NCBI RefSeq assembly: GCF_029962835.1
Contig: NC_080588.1
Span: 29,497,501 to 29,561,500 of the forward strand
Source of the DNA: Magnolia sinica
Lineage: Eukaryota; Streptophyta; Magnoliopsida; Magnoliales; Magnoliaceae
Direction: 5' to 3'
DNA: 64,000 bases
Numbering within the stretch: position 1 is the first letter of the stretch; every line of letters starts with the position of its first letter. A model generated the notes under the pieces. It was not told the origin of the DNA, made no database searches, and saw nothing but the letters and a program-made list of their open reading frames with translations. Made by a program: the position numbers and the translations under genes. Below, piece after piece: positions 36,822 to 48,060 of this stretch.

Positions 36822-37174
36822 CTACAACTGGTTGTAGATTACCTTAGGCTACAGGCCACCACATGTGCCGATGTGTCCTATGTGAATGATATCCGAGCCC
36901 TGGAAAAGATGGGGCCCACCATGCAGATCACCAGTGCAAAACTCTGATTGGTCTAATTAAATCATCAGGCGGGCCACCTGTACGAGAAGTGGTCTGCTTA
37001 AGGAAGATCTGCTAAGGATGCCATCCAGCGAAAAGCATGTGGCCCACCTGACAATCGGAATGCCGTGATCTTCGTTTTGGAGCCCGTCTTTTGCACGGCT
37101 CTGATGTCTTACACTGTGGACATATCAACGCATGTAACAGGTTGTAACTTAAGCTAACATACAACCGATTGTAG
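36822..37174. mobile_element. Candidate MITE with imperfect terminal inverted repeats
   Basis: The left end CTACAACTGGTTGTAGATTA pairs with the reverse complement of the right end, which reads CTACAATCGGTTGTATGTTA. Over 34 positions I count about 25 matches. The 350-bp body is non-coding and contains GGGCCCACCATG words. No clear target duplication could be defined, so the superfamily is not assigned. It lies just downstream of the CLE gene's stop codon (about 120 bp away). Confidence 0.5.
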
Positions 37175-37292
37175 GGGATCATTACTCATAGGCCATACTT
37201 ACGTATACATTTCAAGAAAAGGAAATAAAGAAGAAGAAAGTAGGAAAATGCAACACGAGTGAAGATTCTGTCGGTTGATGGATGGATCTTTC

Positions 37293-37598
37293 TCAGTTGT
37301 GAAGAGGATTGGGGCCGGATGGAACAAGCCGCTTCTCGACGCCGTATCTTGGATCGATTTCATGGAGAGGTGGAGATGGGTGAGTGTGGTGTGCCCTTCG
37401 GAATTGAAGGGATGGAGAAGAAGATGGTGTATGAGATGAAGACAGACAGTTGGTTTCATGGTGATGGTGGTGGTGGGCCGAAGAGATGTACGGTGGAGAT
37501 GCAGCAGAGAACAGAAACCATGGCATCGTGAAGAGGAGAATGGCCAACATGGCTAGAATCTGATGTGTGGTGTTGAGGACAGAGGAAGAGTTCTTCAT
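37293..37598 (-). CDS. CLE (CLAVATA3/ESR-related) signalling peptide precursor, CLE9/10 type
   Basis: Intronless 101-residue precursor with an intact frame. Residues 1 to about 33 form a signal peptide (MKNSSSV, then a hydrophobic core ILAMLAILLF and WFLFSAA). The middle is variable, Ser/Pro/His-rich, with six histidines in a row at 42-47. The C-terminus is the 12-residue CLE motif RLVPSGPNPLHN (90-101), preceded by DPRYGVEK. Size, signal peptide and a single motif at the very end are all typical of CLE precursors. The motif is, from memory, the same as Arabidopsis CLE9/CLE10, which act in stomatal lineage and xylem development through leucine-rich receptor kinases. The mature peptide is secreted; proline hydroxylation at motif positions 4 and 7 is usual. 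The start is the only ATG giving a signal peptide and follows a CT-rich leader. The plus-strand open frame at 37259-37531 is its shadow. Confidence 0.92.
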   Translation of the reverse strand: MKNSSSVLNTTHQILAMLAILLFTMPWFLFSAASPPYISSAHHHHHHETNCLSSSHTPSSSPSLQFRRAHHTHPSPPLHEIDPRYGVEKRLVPSGPNPLHN

Positions 37599-37608
37599 GT
37601 CTGTAGCT

Positions 37609-37611
<3 letters not shown>

Positions 37612-37646
<35 letters not shown>
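37612..37646. repeat. (GA)n/(CT)n microsatellite immediately upstream of the CLE start
   Basis: On the gene's strand this is a CT run of about 35 bp ending about 14 bases before the ATG, so it is very likely in the 5' UTR. CT-rich leaders are common in plant genes, and length changes could affect expression. Confidence 0.9.
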
Positions 37647-37648
<2 letters not shown>

Positions 37649-37649
37649 G

Positions 37650-38509
37650 GTTTTAAACTCCGCGGTTTTATGCAAAGTTATGGCGATTTCTCATAGACGG
37701 AATTTCTCGGGATATTTTCAAAATTTCATGTTTTTTCTCGCAATATTATTAGGAAAATCTCTCTTGAATTAAAATATTAAAAATTATTTATTATGAATCA
37801 ATAAATGATTTTAAAAAGGTAAATAAACACTGCATTAAAATTGCAAAAATTAAGAAAATGCAAATATTTAGAAAAATCTGTGAATATATCGCAATAATCG
37901 CATTTGATAAAATTTACGTGAAAATACAGCGAGATTGAATATATCGGCAATATTTGTCACCATGGGCTTACGTTGATCCTCACCAACCGTGGATGATCAA
38001 AGTCTTCTTGGATTGTTAGTTTGTACAATTGAGCCATGTGTTTCAGTGATCCAGACCGTTGATCTGTCCGGACCCAGGTGGATGGGCCATAATCACAAAA
38101 TATCCTTTACTGGGAAATCCTAAACTTTCAAATTGTAGCCGTCAAATAGTTTTGCAAGAAATATAGCAACGACTAAAGAGCCTAACACTTATGGTAGATT
38201 ATATGTTAGTTTGGAATTCGGTCACACCTACTATGGATTCATGTATTATCTATTATGTATGCGTGTGTGTGCCAATGATAGACTAAAAGAAGCCTGGATG
38301 GAAGTAGTTCGTTTGATCATTTGCCATTCAAAGTATAGATAGTAAATCAGCCGCAATTTTTCACCGGGACATCATCTCTCACGAAATATATGACCTATCG
38401 ATCTTTACGCAACGATGCTTTTGAGGTCAACCAGCCCGTTACACTGGTCCAATTCATCTATTTCGCTAGATATTGCACCCCTCCTACTCGATACTATGAT
38501 TTTAGGAAG
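37650..38509. other. CLE upstream region, AT-rich, no gene seen
   Basis: 37680-37950 is very AT-rich, with runs such as AATTTCTCGGGATATTTTCA and TGAATATATCGCAATAATCG. No convincing TATA box could be fixed on the minus strand (a weak GCATAAAAC lies near 37670). Small frames such as 38390-38584 match nothing I know. Confidence 0.4.
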
Positions 38510-38890
38510 CATTTACTAATTTTAGAAAAAAAAATTTCCAATGTATCTTTTTATTCTTACAGTTTTAGAATTTATCTTTTTTAGAAATAGCTTGTAATAA
38601 TGTTAGGAATGCTCGACAAGGTTTAATTCACATTTTTTTAAATTTTGACAATTTTAATATTTTGGGAGATTTTTATTATTATTTTAACTAATTTCAAATT
38701 AAAGTTTTTGAGTCTTCCATGTAAATGATGTAATTAATCAATCTTATATTATTATTCAATAAAATTATTTGAATTTTGTGTCTTATTTCTTATGAAGTCA
38801 AGAACCACTCTTGTGGATTGAAGGTTTTGACTACTTAATTAAGATAGCAATCTTCATCTTCATTATTTCACGCTCTTCCCTGCATCAACC
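38510..38890 (+). repeat. LTR 3'-end fragment, same family as those at 39411 and 45646
   Basis: The order is TTTTAGAATTTATCTTTTTT, AGAAATAGCTTGTAATAATG, then CTTCATCTTCATTATTTCAC and CTTCCCTGCATCA. This order and the CCCTGCATCA end are shared with 39411-39858. The next bases, ACCAGCGTGCCAGAGCAA, look like a degenerate primer site. Confidence 0.5.
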
Positions 38891-39410
38891 AGCGTGCCAG
38901 AGCAAGTAATGGCTCAACTGGAGCCGAACACCTCATGCCCCCAGGTACTGAAGTAGTTGGCTTATGACCATATTTGTGAAGACATCCTAACTACTAAGCA
39001 ACCAATCGCGAATAAGGTGATTTGCAAATGGGAGTGCTCATCCTTCTAATGAGTTGTTTTCCTTTAAAACAAAAACTTTACTCATAATTAAGCGCCTGAG
39101 TTGCTTTACCACATTCAACAATAGAAGATTATAATTAAAAAGAATAAAATAGGCTGAATCCAATCAATTAAATAATTACGTTTTAACTATACAGAGTGAT
39201 GTATAACGTGTCACAGATACATTCCTAGCACGGTTGGACCAAAAGAAGGTGGATCGTAAATTAACTGTAACTGTTGATCCAGGTATCGTTACAAGGTGCA
39301 CAACCTATCAATATTTACTAAAATGGGTCATCCAAGGTGAACCAACCCACATTGTGGGTCGCATCTGTCCATTTTGTCAGAAAATTCGAACTTTCAACTC
39401 AAAAATGAAT
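38891..39410. other. No gene seen; possible gag-leader remnant
   Basis: An ATG after the LTR-like end opens a short frame (MAQLEPNTSCPQVLK) that soon stops. The rest is non-coding as far as I can tell. Confidence 0.3.
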
Positions 39411-39858
39411 TTTTAGGAAAAATTTACTACTTTTAGTAATTTTGAATTTTTTTTAATATTTTTCTATCTTTAGAGTTTTAGATTTTCTTCTTTTTTAGAA
39501 ATAACTTGTAATTATGTTAGCACTCTTCGAGCAAGAGTTTATTTGAAATTTTTATTTTTAGAAATTAAACTTTAGAAAAGTTTTATTAGTATTAGGATTT
39601 TTATTAGAGTTAGAATTTTGCTATTTTTGGTAATTACGAATTTTGGTTTGTTTTTTTCCTTATTAATGGTGTAAGGAGAGACATTAGACGATGAATCAGT
39701 CAAATTTACGAATTTTCATGAATACTATTTCTATTTTCTTGCTTTTTCCTTGTAGATTCGAGAAGTCTCTGTGAAGAGTCCAAAAAAGCTTCATGGATTC
39801 AAAGTAGTTATCCTTGAGGAAGATGGTGATTGACCTCATCACGTTCATCCCTGCATCA
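39411..39858 (+). repeat. LTR-like segment, probable 5' LTR remnant of the plus-strand Gypsy element
   Basis: The terminal 110 bp (GATTCGAGAAGTCTCTGTGA, CATGGATTCAAAGTAGTTAT, GAGGAAGATGGTG, CATCCCTGCATCA) match 46165-46280, the probable 3' LTR of the element whose coding part is at 41170-45645. Later insertions and deletions separate it from that coding region. Confidence 0.55.
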
Positions 39859-40470
39859 TAAAGCTAGAAAAGAAAAAATATGAAAAGAAATTTTTATAAC
39901 TAACGAAAATCTATTTTTATCAAGATGGTAATTAAAATTGATTGCCTATTCATGCCAAGAAAGTCTTTGGGCACGAAAGCTAGATTACTTGCACAACTGA
40001 CTTCATGGCTGGATAATCATTAGGAATGACAATCCATTCATCACGGACTAGGATTTGTTGTGTGAGAAATTTATGGTTCGCAAGAAAGGTTGGACGTCTA
40101 TTGATCCCTCAACTAGCTATGTGGCCAGACAGTTGATGTAGTAACTGCTTGTTCACCATATAGAATTGGGTTCCTTGACAAGACGATCGATAGTGGGTGG
40201 ATCTTCGACAGTCAGTTCATCATAGGGCAGGATTTCGTGGTGAGACAATTGTTGAAAAACGATAATCCAATCATTACTCCTCATAACTGAGCTTTGTGGG
40301 CAAGTTGGTTGTAGTTTAGACAATCAAGCGTTCAACACTTAGCCACGTTACTTTGTGGTGGAAAGGCCAGTGAGGTTTGTTCGTCGCTTCAAGTCATCAC
40401 TTCATAGTAAGATAGTCATGGGAATGACTACTTGTTCATTTCTTAGATCTTGACTCTGTGGGAAATGTTG
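39859..40470. other. No gene seen; weak degenerate repeats
   Basis: Phrases such as CATCACGGACTAGGATTTGT (40036) and CATCATAGGGCAGGATTTCG (40211) and several TTTGTGGTGAGACAAT-like words suggest an old, very degenerate tandem structure. There is no open frame. Confidence 0.35.
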
Positions 40471-41160
40471 TTGTGCCACGCCCTAAATCCAGCGCCTAAA
40501 TGCTCTTAATCTAAATCCCACACCCAAGGTCATGACTCATATATCATAAGATCACCATTCAAGTTCCAATCACAAACCACCACATAATAACCATTAGGAG
40601 ATATACATATCACAATATTAAATCATCACTATCACTAACCAAAGTCATATATAAATTTCTTATTCCAAATTCTTTACAATAAAATTCAAACTCTAAATGA
40701 AACTAAAACAAAAGTAAAGATAGTTGCATGTTCACTCCATAAGTTTCTCGACAAGATCCTAATCATGAAATTTAAATTTTAAAAAGGGTAAGCTGTAAAG
40801 CCCAGTAAGTAAATCTCGTACAAGTTTTGAAAGAAAGTGCACTTAAATTTGAACAACACATTTATCTAAACATCATAAATCCTTATGCAAAGCTTGAAAT
40901 TAAAGCTAAAATAACGAAGTTTTACAACATATTCACCCTAGTAAAACAGGTTTATCACGCTTAAAATTCAAAGATAAAATAATCGAAGATTTCAATGCAC
41001 AATCGTATGAGATAAAACATGAATAAGATGTAAGTTATGCATAAAGTAATCTAAAATAATCAGTATGGTTCATCCCTTTTGTAATACCCCAAAAATTAAA
41101 TTTCCCTCTTGTATGTATACGGGTGCTTAGACACATGTACATCCCATTTTAAACTATACT
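40471..41160 (+). repeat. Two LTR 5'-end fragments
   Basis: TGTGCCACGCCCTAAATCCA at 40472 and TGTAATACCCCAAAAATTAA at about 41090 both look like starts of chromovirus-type LTRs (TGTxACGCCCC / TGTAATACCCC). Each is soon cut off; no matching ends or duplications are seen. Confidence 0.4.
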
Positions 41161-41169
41161 TTTAGGAGG

Positions 41170-42270
41170 ATATCACTAGGACTTGCTCCATGGAATCATC
41201 TTTTAACAGCTTTCGAAGCAGTGCAACGAGAGAATCGACAAGCCATACAAGGGCTATAGGCTTCCATCAATCGCATGATGGAGGCCATAGGGCAACTCCA
41301 TGTTCCTGGCGGTAATCTGTCACCAGCAATTGTTGAAACTTGTAATCGCCCTGATCACAGGATGGTGCCAGCAGTGAACTAACTGGTCATTCCTAAGGAA
41401 GGGGAATCCAACAACGAGGAGGTCGATGACATGATCCTCCAATATCTCAGACAAGGTGTGATCGAGTAGATTGGACAGATCGAGAGTTCAAAATGAAGGT
41501 CAATATCCCTAGCTTCAATGACCAACTTCACATTGAGGATTTCCTTGATTAGCTTTCTAAAGTTGAGTGATTCTTCGACTATATGGAAATTCCTGAAATA
41601 AAGAAGGTCAAACTTGTGAACTACAAGTTAAAGGGCGAAACTTTGGCTTGGTGGAAGCAACTACAACTCGCACGGACGAGACAGACGAAGGCACCAATCC
41701 ACACATGGCAGTGGATGAAGTAGCTAATACGCACACGATTCCTTCACAAAGACTACGATTAGGTATTATTCCAACAATACAAAAATTGTTAGTAGGGCAG
41801 TTAGTCGGTTAGAGATTACACAGAAGAATTCTACCGCTTGGTGGTGCATAACGATTTGGTTGAGACTAAATCGCAAAAAGTCGTCCGATTCAACGGTGGA
41901 TTACGTATGGCTATCCAGGATCGGGTCCAAATGCAACTAGCCCATTTGGACAATGAATGATGCAATCAAATTAGCTACTCGAGCAGAAGTACAGCTTGAA
42001 CGCCCCAACATACGGACCGATCCTACCGCTAGAATCGGCAACTCCCTCTCAAGGAGCTCCATAGCCCAAAGGGAAAGATCATGTGGGAGCATGCACTCAA
42101 CCTCGTACACCCGCGAGCCGAGATCAGGGAAGTGGTCAAGCCAGGCCCCAAAGGGGCGTAACAACTGTTGCCGATCCGACCAAGATCCTAAATTCTTATG
42201 CTTCGCCAAGACCCGAAAATTGCTATCGTTGTGACCAACTGGGTCACCTATCAAATAGTTGTCCCTAGCA
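41170..42270 (+). pseudogene. Gypsy element 2 gag, decayed
   Basis: Reading across stops shows the retrotransposon gag domain: FKMKVNIPSFNDQLHIEDFL, then MEIPEIKKVKLVNYKLKGET, LAWWKQLQLAR and DYTEEFYRLVVHNDL, then VVRFNGGLRMAIQDRVQMQL. It ends in an intact zinc knuckle CYRCDQLGHLSNSCP (42215-42260), CX2CX4HX4C. Single-base stops (TAG/TGA for Trp/Glu-type codons) are spread through it. It belongs with the pol at 42440-45645. Confidence 0.8.
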
Positions 42271-42439
42271 ATAAGTGGCGAACCTCGCCATCAATGATAG
42301 TAACGCTAAAAACGTTGATGAAAACCCAGATGTTGAGGAACTAGAACACGCCACAGATGATGAGGCAAATGAGATGAGTTGAGTTCAACAGGATCATGGC
42401 GAGTCCCTCGTGGTGAGGCAATTATTATATACAACAAAG

Positions 42440-45400
42440 AAAGAAGTACACCCACAACAATATAACATCTTCCAAACTAGGTGTACACTGAATCGAAAAG
42501 TTTATGACGTGATCATTGATAGTGGGAGCAGCGAGAACATCGTCTAAAAGATCATAGTGGAAAAGTTACAATTAAAGACAGAGCGTCATCCCACCCCATA
42601 TATGATCAGCTAAATTAAGAAGGTTGGTGAAACAAAGGTAACTAAATAGTGCACTATATTTTTTCTGATTAGTAAATATTATAAAGACGAAGTAGTATGC
42701 GATGTAGTTGACATGGAGGCATGAAACATACTACTCAGTCGACCATAGCAATCTGATCATGACGTCACTCATAAAGGGCGAGATAGCGTGTGTATTTTCA
42801 TCAAGAATGGGCGAAAAACCATATTAGCCTTTATGGATCCAAAGGAGCCACCTAAAACTTCTACAGTAGAGGGTCGTTCTCTCTTAACCATACGGGACTT
42901 CGTGAAGGAGTCCAAAGAAATAGGACAGGCCTATGCATTAATTGTAAAAGGGGAGGAACTTGAGCCTACCATCATCCCTGAAAGACTAAAGCTATTGTTG
43001 CATTAATTCAAAGAAATTTGGCCCGATGACCTTCCCAATGGATTGCCTCCCATGCGAGATATCCAGCACCATATCGACCTTGTCCCTGTGTCCAGCTTAC
43101 CCGATCGTCCTCACTATCGAATGAGTCCGAATAAGTGTGAAATTTTACAGAGGTAAGTGGAGGAATTGACCCTTAAGGGTCTTATTCGAGAAAGCATGAG
43201 CCCATGCGTCGTACCAGTTCTATTAACTCCTAAGAAAGATGGGGAGTTGGCGCATTTTGTCAATAACTGGGCCATCAACAAAATCACCATAAAATACAGG
43301 TTTCTCATACAACGGCTGGACGATATGTTGGAAATGCTTGAGGGCACAAAGTTATTCTCTAAACTAGATCTAAGGAACGGCTACTATCAGATTCAAATAC
43401 AGCCGAGTGATGAGTGGAAGGCGGCTTTTAAGACCAAAGAAGGGTTGTACGAATGGATGGGCATGCCCTTCCGTCTTTCGAACCCGCCTGGCACATTCAT
43501 GAGGTTGATGAACCAACTTTTGAAACCATTCATTGGGTGGTTCATTGTGGATTATTTAAATGATATTTTGACATATAGATAGTATGAAGCAAGCAATATG
43601 GAACACCTCAAGAAGGTCCTTTAAGTGCTCACTGAAAATAAACTGTATCTTAATTTTAAGAAGTGTAGCTTCATAACCAACAGCCTGTTGTTTTTGGGCT
43701 TTGTCGTGATATTCACAGGCATTCGGGTGAATGAAGAAAATGTGAAGGCAATTAGGGAATGGTTAGTTCATGAGGTACGGAGTTTTTACGGACTGGCGAC
43801 ATTATATTGTCGGTTCATGAAGAATTTTAGTACCATTGTGTCACCAATCACAGATTGCATGAAGAATGGACAATTTTAGTAGACTAACGAAGGCGACAGG
43901 ATCTTTGATGAAATTAAGCACAGGTTGTCCACAACCCCGGCTCTTGTACTTCCCAACTTCGACAAACTGTTTAAAGTCAAATATGATGCCTCATATGTCA
44001 GAATTGGGGGAGTTTTTTCTCAAAAGGTACGTCGGTAGCCTTCTACAGTGAAAAGCTTAGTGATGCACGCAAGAAGTGGTTAACCTATGAGCTCGAATTG
44101 TACGCAGTGGTCCAGGCATTGCGGCATTGGTGACATTACTTAATTCGAAAGGAATTCATTCTTTACACAAACCATCAAGCTCTCAAATTCATTAATAGCC
44201 ACGTTAACGTGAATCGTGTCCATGATAAATGGATTTCATTTTTACAAGAGTTCACGTTTATGCTGAAACATAAGTCTAAACAGCAAAATAAAGTTGTTGA
44301 TGCACTGAGCTACCGTGCAACTTTGTTAGTCACTATGAGCGGTGAGCTTGTCGGGTTCAAGCACCTCGATGACATATATGCCGACGATGACGACTTCAAA
44401 GACACATAGGTAAGATGTCAAGGTCACCCCAGTAACCTCCATATACAAGATGAGTTTTTTTCAAAGGGAATTGACTATGTATCCCCAAAAGCTCGTTGAG
44501 GGAGCAGATCAACAAGAACTACGTGGGGGTGGCCTCGGTGGACACCTTGAACGAGACAAGACGTGGGTTCTTGTTAAATAACAAATATTACTGGCCACAA
44601 TTAGTACATGACATGAGTGCAGCGGTGCAGCATTGTCATGTTTTACAGGTCTCCAAGGGATAGTCTCAGAATACACGACTCTACACCCCATTACCTGTAC
44701 CTGATGGCCCTTAGGAGGACCTATCAATAGACTTCGGGTTGGGTCTCCCATGAACACAGTGAGGTATGGATTCAGTGTTCGTGGTGGTAGATCATTTCTC
44801 GAAGATGTTACACTTCATCCCATGCAAGAAGACCCTCGATGCAATGCACGTGGTGATTTTATTCTTCAGAAAGGTCGTGCGGCTACATGGGGTCCCCAAG
44901 ACTATCACTTCTGATGGACTTTGTGGAACCGGTCGGTACACGACTTTAGTTCAGCAGTGCCTACCACCCACAGACCGACGGGCAAACTGAAGCTGTGAAT
45001 CACATGTTGGGGAACCTCCTTTGATGTATTTCAGGAGAAAACCCGAAGCAGTGGGATTTAGCCTCATCTCAAGTGGAATTTGCATTCAACAACATGGTGA
45101 ACCGCTCGAGAGGGAAGTCCCCATTCCAGGTTATTTATGGCCGAGTGCCTCGCCACACACTTGACTTGGTCCCTTTGCCCAAGCTCCCAGGCATGAACAT
45201 TGTAATGGAACATATGGAGAACAGGATCATGGGTATTCATATGGAGGTCGAAGCCAAGTTACCCACCTTGACCGATAAGTAGAAAGAGCAAGCCAACAAG
45301 CATCGGCAACAAAAGGTGTTCAAGATGGACGATTAAGTTATGGTCCATTTATGCAAAGAAAGATTCCTAACCGAGACGTACAACAAATTAAAGAACAAGA

Positions 45401-45645
45401 AGATTGGGCCAGTAGCAATCCTCCGAAAGATCAATGACAACATGTACGTTGCTAATCTTCTGGATAACATGGAGATCTCACATACCTTCAACGTCGCGGA
45501 CCTGACCGAGTATCATGAACCAAAGCAAGACGAGAACTCGAGAACAAGTTCTTTTGAAGTGAAGGGGATTGATGTAGAGCGGGTCACGGATAATTTCATG
45601 GCCAAGATGGACCAAAAAAGGCCGGATCGGAGACAGAGATGATCC
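42440..45645 (+). pseudogene. Gypsy element 2 pol: protease, RT, RNase H, integrase, decayed
   Basis: Protease has VIIDSGSSENIV (DSG intact) at about 42515. RT starts near 43020 ([20 protein letters not shown]), with [20 protein letters not shown]; the catalytic box is YLNDIL, so the first Asp of YxDD is Asn. RNase H follows (KVKYDASYVRIGGV, YELELYAVVQALRHW). Integrase pieces are [40 protein letters not shown]-like EFAFNNMVNRSRGKSPFQVI and RVPRHTLDLVPLPKLPG. The C-terminus is YNKLKNKKIGPVAILRKIND and FNVADLTEYHEP. No chromodomain follows. The integrase zinc finger is damaged (CHVLQ for CHVCQ). The C-terminal style resembles Reina/Galadriel-type elements; clade uncertain. Confidence 0.85.
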
Positions 45646-46280
45646 GAACCATGAGAACTTAAAACGAACATATCTCGCAAACCAGAATAAGCTATCAGAC
45701 ATACCATATATGATTTTGGGGTAGGACAAGCTACTTTAGCCACCCAACCCAACTATGCCAAGTTTCGCATGCCAAATTTGTGAAATACAATTAGATGAAT
45801 GGTTGAAGTCCTATTTTAATTTCATTTTTACTATTTATAGTAAGTTTTAGTTTGAGTATAACTCTTCATCCGTTGGGCTTTAGGAGTTACACCCAACATG
45901 AAAAGTGCTTAAAATAGTTAAGGGAACATCATGGTTTAGCCAAATAGGACACTTACTATTTTTAGCCAAAAACCATGCGCACTAATAGGAATTACAACCA
46001 TCTATAAATAGTAAGTTACGATTTCTAGGAGTTTTAGTTATAGTTTAATTCCAAAACTTCTTCCTATGGTTTATGTTATTATTTTGAGATGTTGTAAGCT
46101 TGTTTTTCATCATCAATCAATTTATTACGAATTTCTAGAAATTATTTTATTTTTTATTTTCCTCGTGGATTTGAGGCATCTCTATGAGGAGTCCAGAGAG
46201 GTTCCATGGATTCGAAATAGTTATCTCCCTGAGGAAGACGGTGTTCAACCTCAACATGTCCTTCCCTACGTCACTACTCA
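45646..46280 (+). repeat. Probable 3' LTR of Gypsy element 2
   Basis: It follows the pol stop at once and ends with the same block as 39750-39858 (CCATGGATTCGAAATAGTTA, GAGGAAGACGGTG, CCTACGTCA). The exact start could not be fixed. CATCTATAAATAGTAAG near 45998 is a TATA-like box in the right place. Confidence 0.55.
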
Positions 46281-46289
46281 ACTCTTGAC

Positions 46290-48060
46290 TAACTCACTCT
46301 CTCTTAGAGTGTACTAGATTTCACTATCAAAATGGTTTTAAACCAGGTTTACTAAACCTTTATAACCTACATAAGGTCTATATGTTTTACATCCGTCAAT
46401 GGCCTATAAAAGGTCTTTGAAAGTTTGGATCTCAAACTTAATTAAGATGTCTTATACAAAGACGACACACGTATGATCCTGTCGGAGGCCTACACAAGAA
46501 CTTGGTGAGTTTGGTTTTTCAAACTCTGAAACTCATTTCTGCATAGGAATCAGTTTTCAGAAAAATGAACTCAAAAATAACTTTCTTACTTAAAGTGAAT
46601 GAGCCCTGTTGAATGTGTCTTGTTGAAGAGCTTCCTCTATCATGAAAGTGTCTTCTTCAGCTCCCTTGAAGCACAACCTTGAAGTAGATGTGCCTTTTTA
46701 GTGTCGAGGTACAGGAGAAGGGTAGGTGAACCTAATTCAAGATGAGAAATTTTTTAAGGTACAAGTTAGGATACCCAATGACTAGCATTCAATGCCCTTT
46801 AGCATAAAAGATTTGTTATTAAAGATAGTGCTAAGGCATTAATGAATGTTAGAGTTCATATTTCAATCCGAGCTTTAAATGCTCAAGGGTTGAATGATGA
46901 ACTCCATGAGGGAAAGCTTGGGATGAGGGATTTTAGTTAAAGAATAACACTCTCAAAGCTCTATGAATTTCCTACCAAAGGCCTTAGTTGCTCAAGGATC
47001 GGATTTATAGAAGAATAAAAACAATTAAAAATGGCTAGTTGTCAACCTGATACTTCGACCTGTCGAAATGTCCTTTGACCTATCAATCTGAGGCTTCGAC
47101 CAGTAGAAATAGTCAGTGGCACAAGGTGTTCTTATCTGTCCAGATTTTGCCACTTTCGATCTGTCGACCATCATTTTCGACCAATCGAAGTTGACTTTCG
47201 ACCTGTTGAAATATCTCATCGATGGGTCAAAATCTACCAGATTATGAGTTTTCTTCTCTATCCAAATTTTGGTATTTTCGATTTGTCAACCCTTATTTTC
47301 GACCGGTCAAAATTTTCCTTTAACCTGTTGAAATAACTCATTTATGGGTCAAAATCTCTAGAAATATGAGCTTTCTTTTCTGTCTCATTTTTGGGAGTTT
47401 CAACCTAGCGGCCATGTATTTCAACTTGTCGAGGAGGCTGTCTATGGGTCAAACACACCTTACTTTGTACATTTGATATGAAATTTTCAAGTTTGGTTCT
47501 TTTGCACTTTCTTCCACAAGGGTCTATCCTTATCTAATGGATACTTGACCTTGGTTAGATGGATTGGGAAAAGTCTATGATTGTTTAGGCCACCTAACAA
47601 AGGGTTTTGGGATCTTACTAGGTTGTCTAGGTTTTAGCATACATAAATCTTTGAATCTTCACTTCACACGCTTTTAATCTTTAAGTCTTAATATCATCAC
47701 CTTGATTGGGGCTCATCTGACTTCACGCTAATTGATAAATTAATGCATTTACATGAACCACTCTCATATCGAATAGGGGAGGACCGTAACTCTTGTTGAA
47801 GTTATTCCTAAGAGAAAAGAGGGTAATGAAGAGGGGGCCAAAATGGGATGTAATTAAATCTCACTAACTTTGCTTTACCTTCATTGTTACCACACTACTC
47901 CTTCTATACGATTTATAAACTTAAGTAGAAAGCTATTCCGAAAGGAGCTTGAAAAAGTATTTAGTTAATATGAGTAGATCATAAATAAGCTGAAGAGTAA
48001 GAAAGAGAGTAAAAGGAAAGTAAATTCACCATAAGTGAAGAAGTGCTTGATTATCTAAAT
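46290..48060. repeat. Copia-type LTR remnant, non-coding
   Basis: No protein is visible. The TCGACC palindromic repeats at 47050-47440 and the later AATGAAGAGGGGGCC purine tract near 47826 resemble SIRE/Maximus-type Copia LTR and PPT features. Ends, duplications and strand are not resolved. Confidence 0.35.
47050..47440. repeat. About ten copies of a TTTCGACCTGTCGAAA-like palindrome
   Basis: Variants include CTTCGACCTGTCGAAAT (about 47054), TTTTCGACCAATCGAAG (about 47174), TTTCGACCTGTTGAAAT (about 47195) and TTTTCGACCGGTCAAAA (about 47297). The core TCGACCGGTCGA is self-complementary. Confidence 0.75.

Noticed and set aside
37259-37531. 90-codon plus-strand open frame
   Set aside because: It is antisense to the CLE gene, which has a clear signal peptide and conserved motif on the minus strand.
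39859-40470. Possible coding remnant or satellite
   Set aside because: Only weak, irregular similarities between segments; too degenerate to define a unit.
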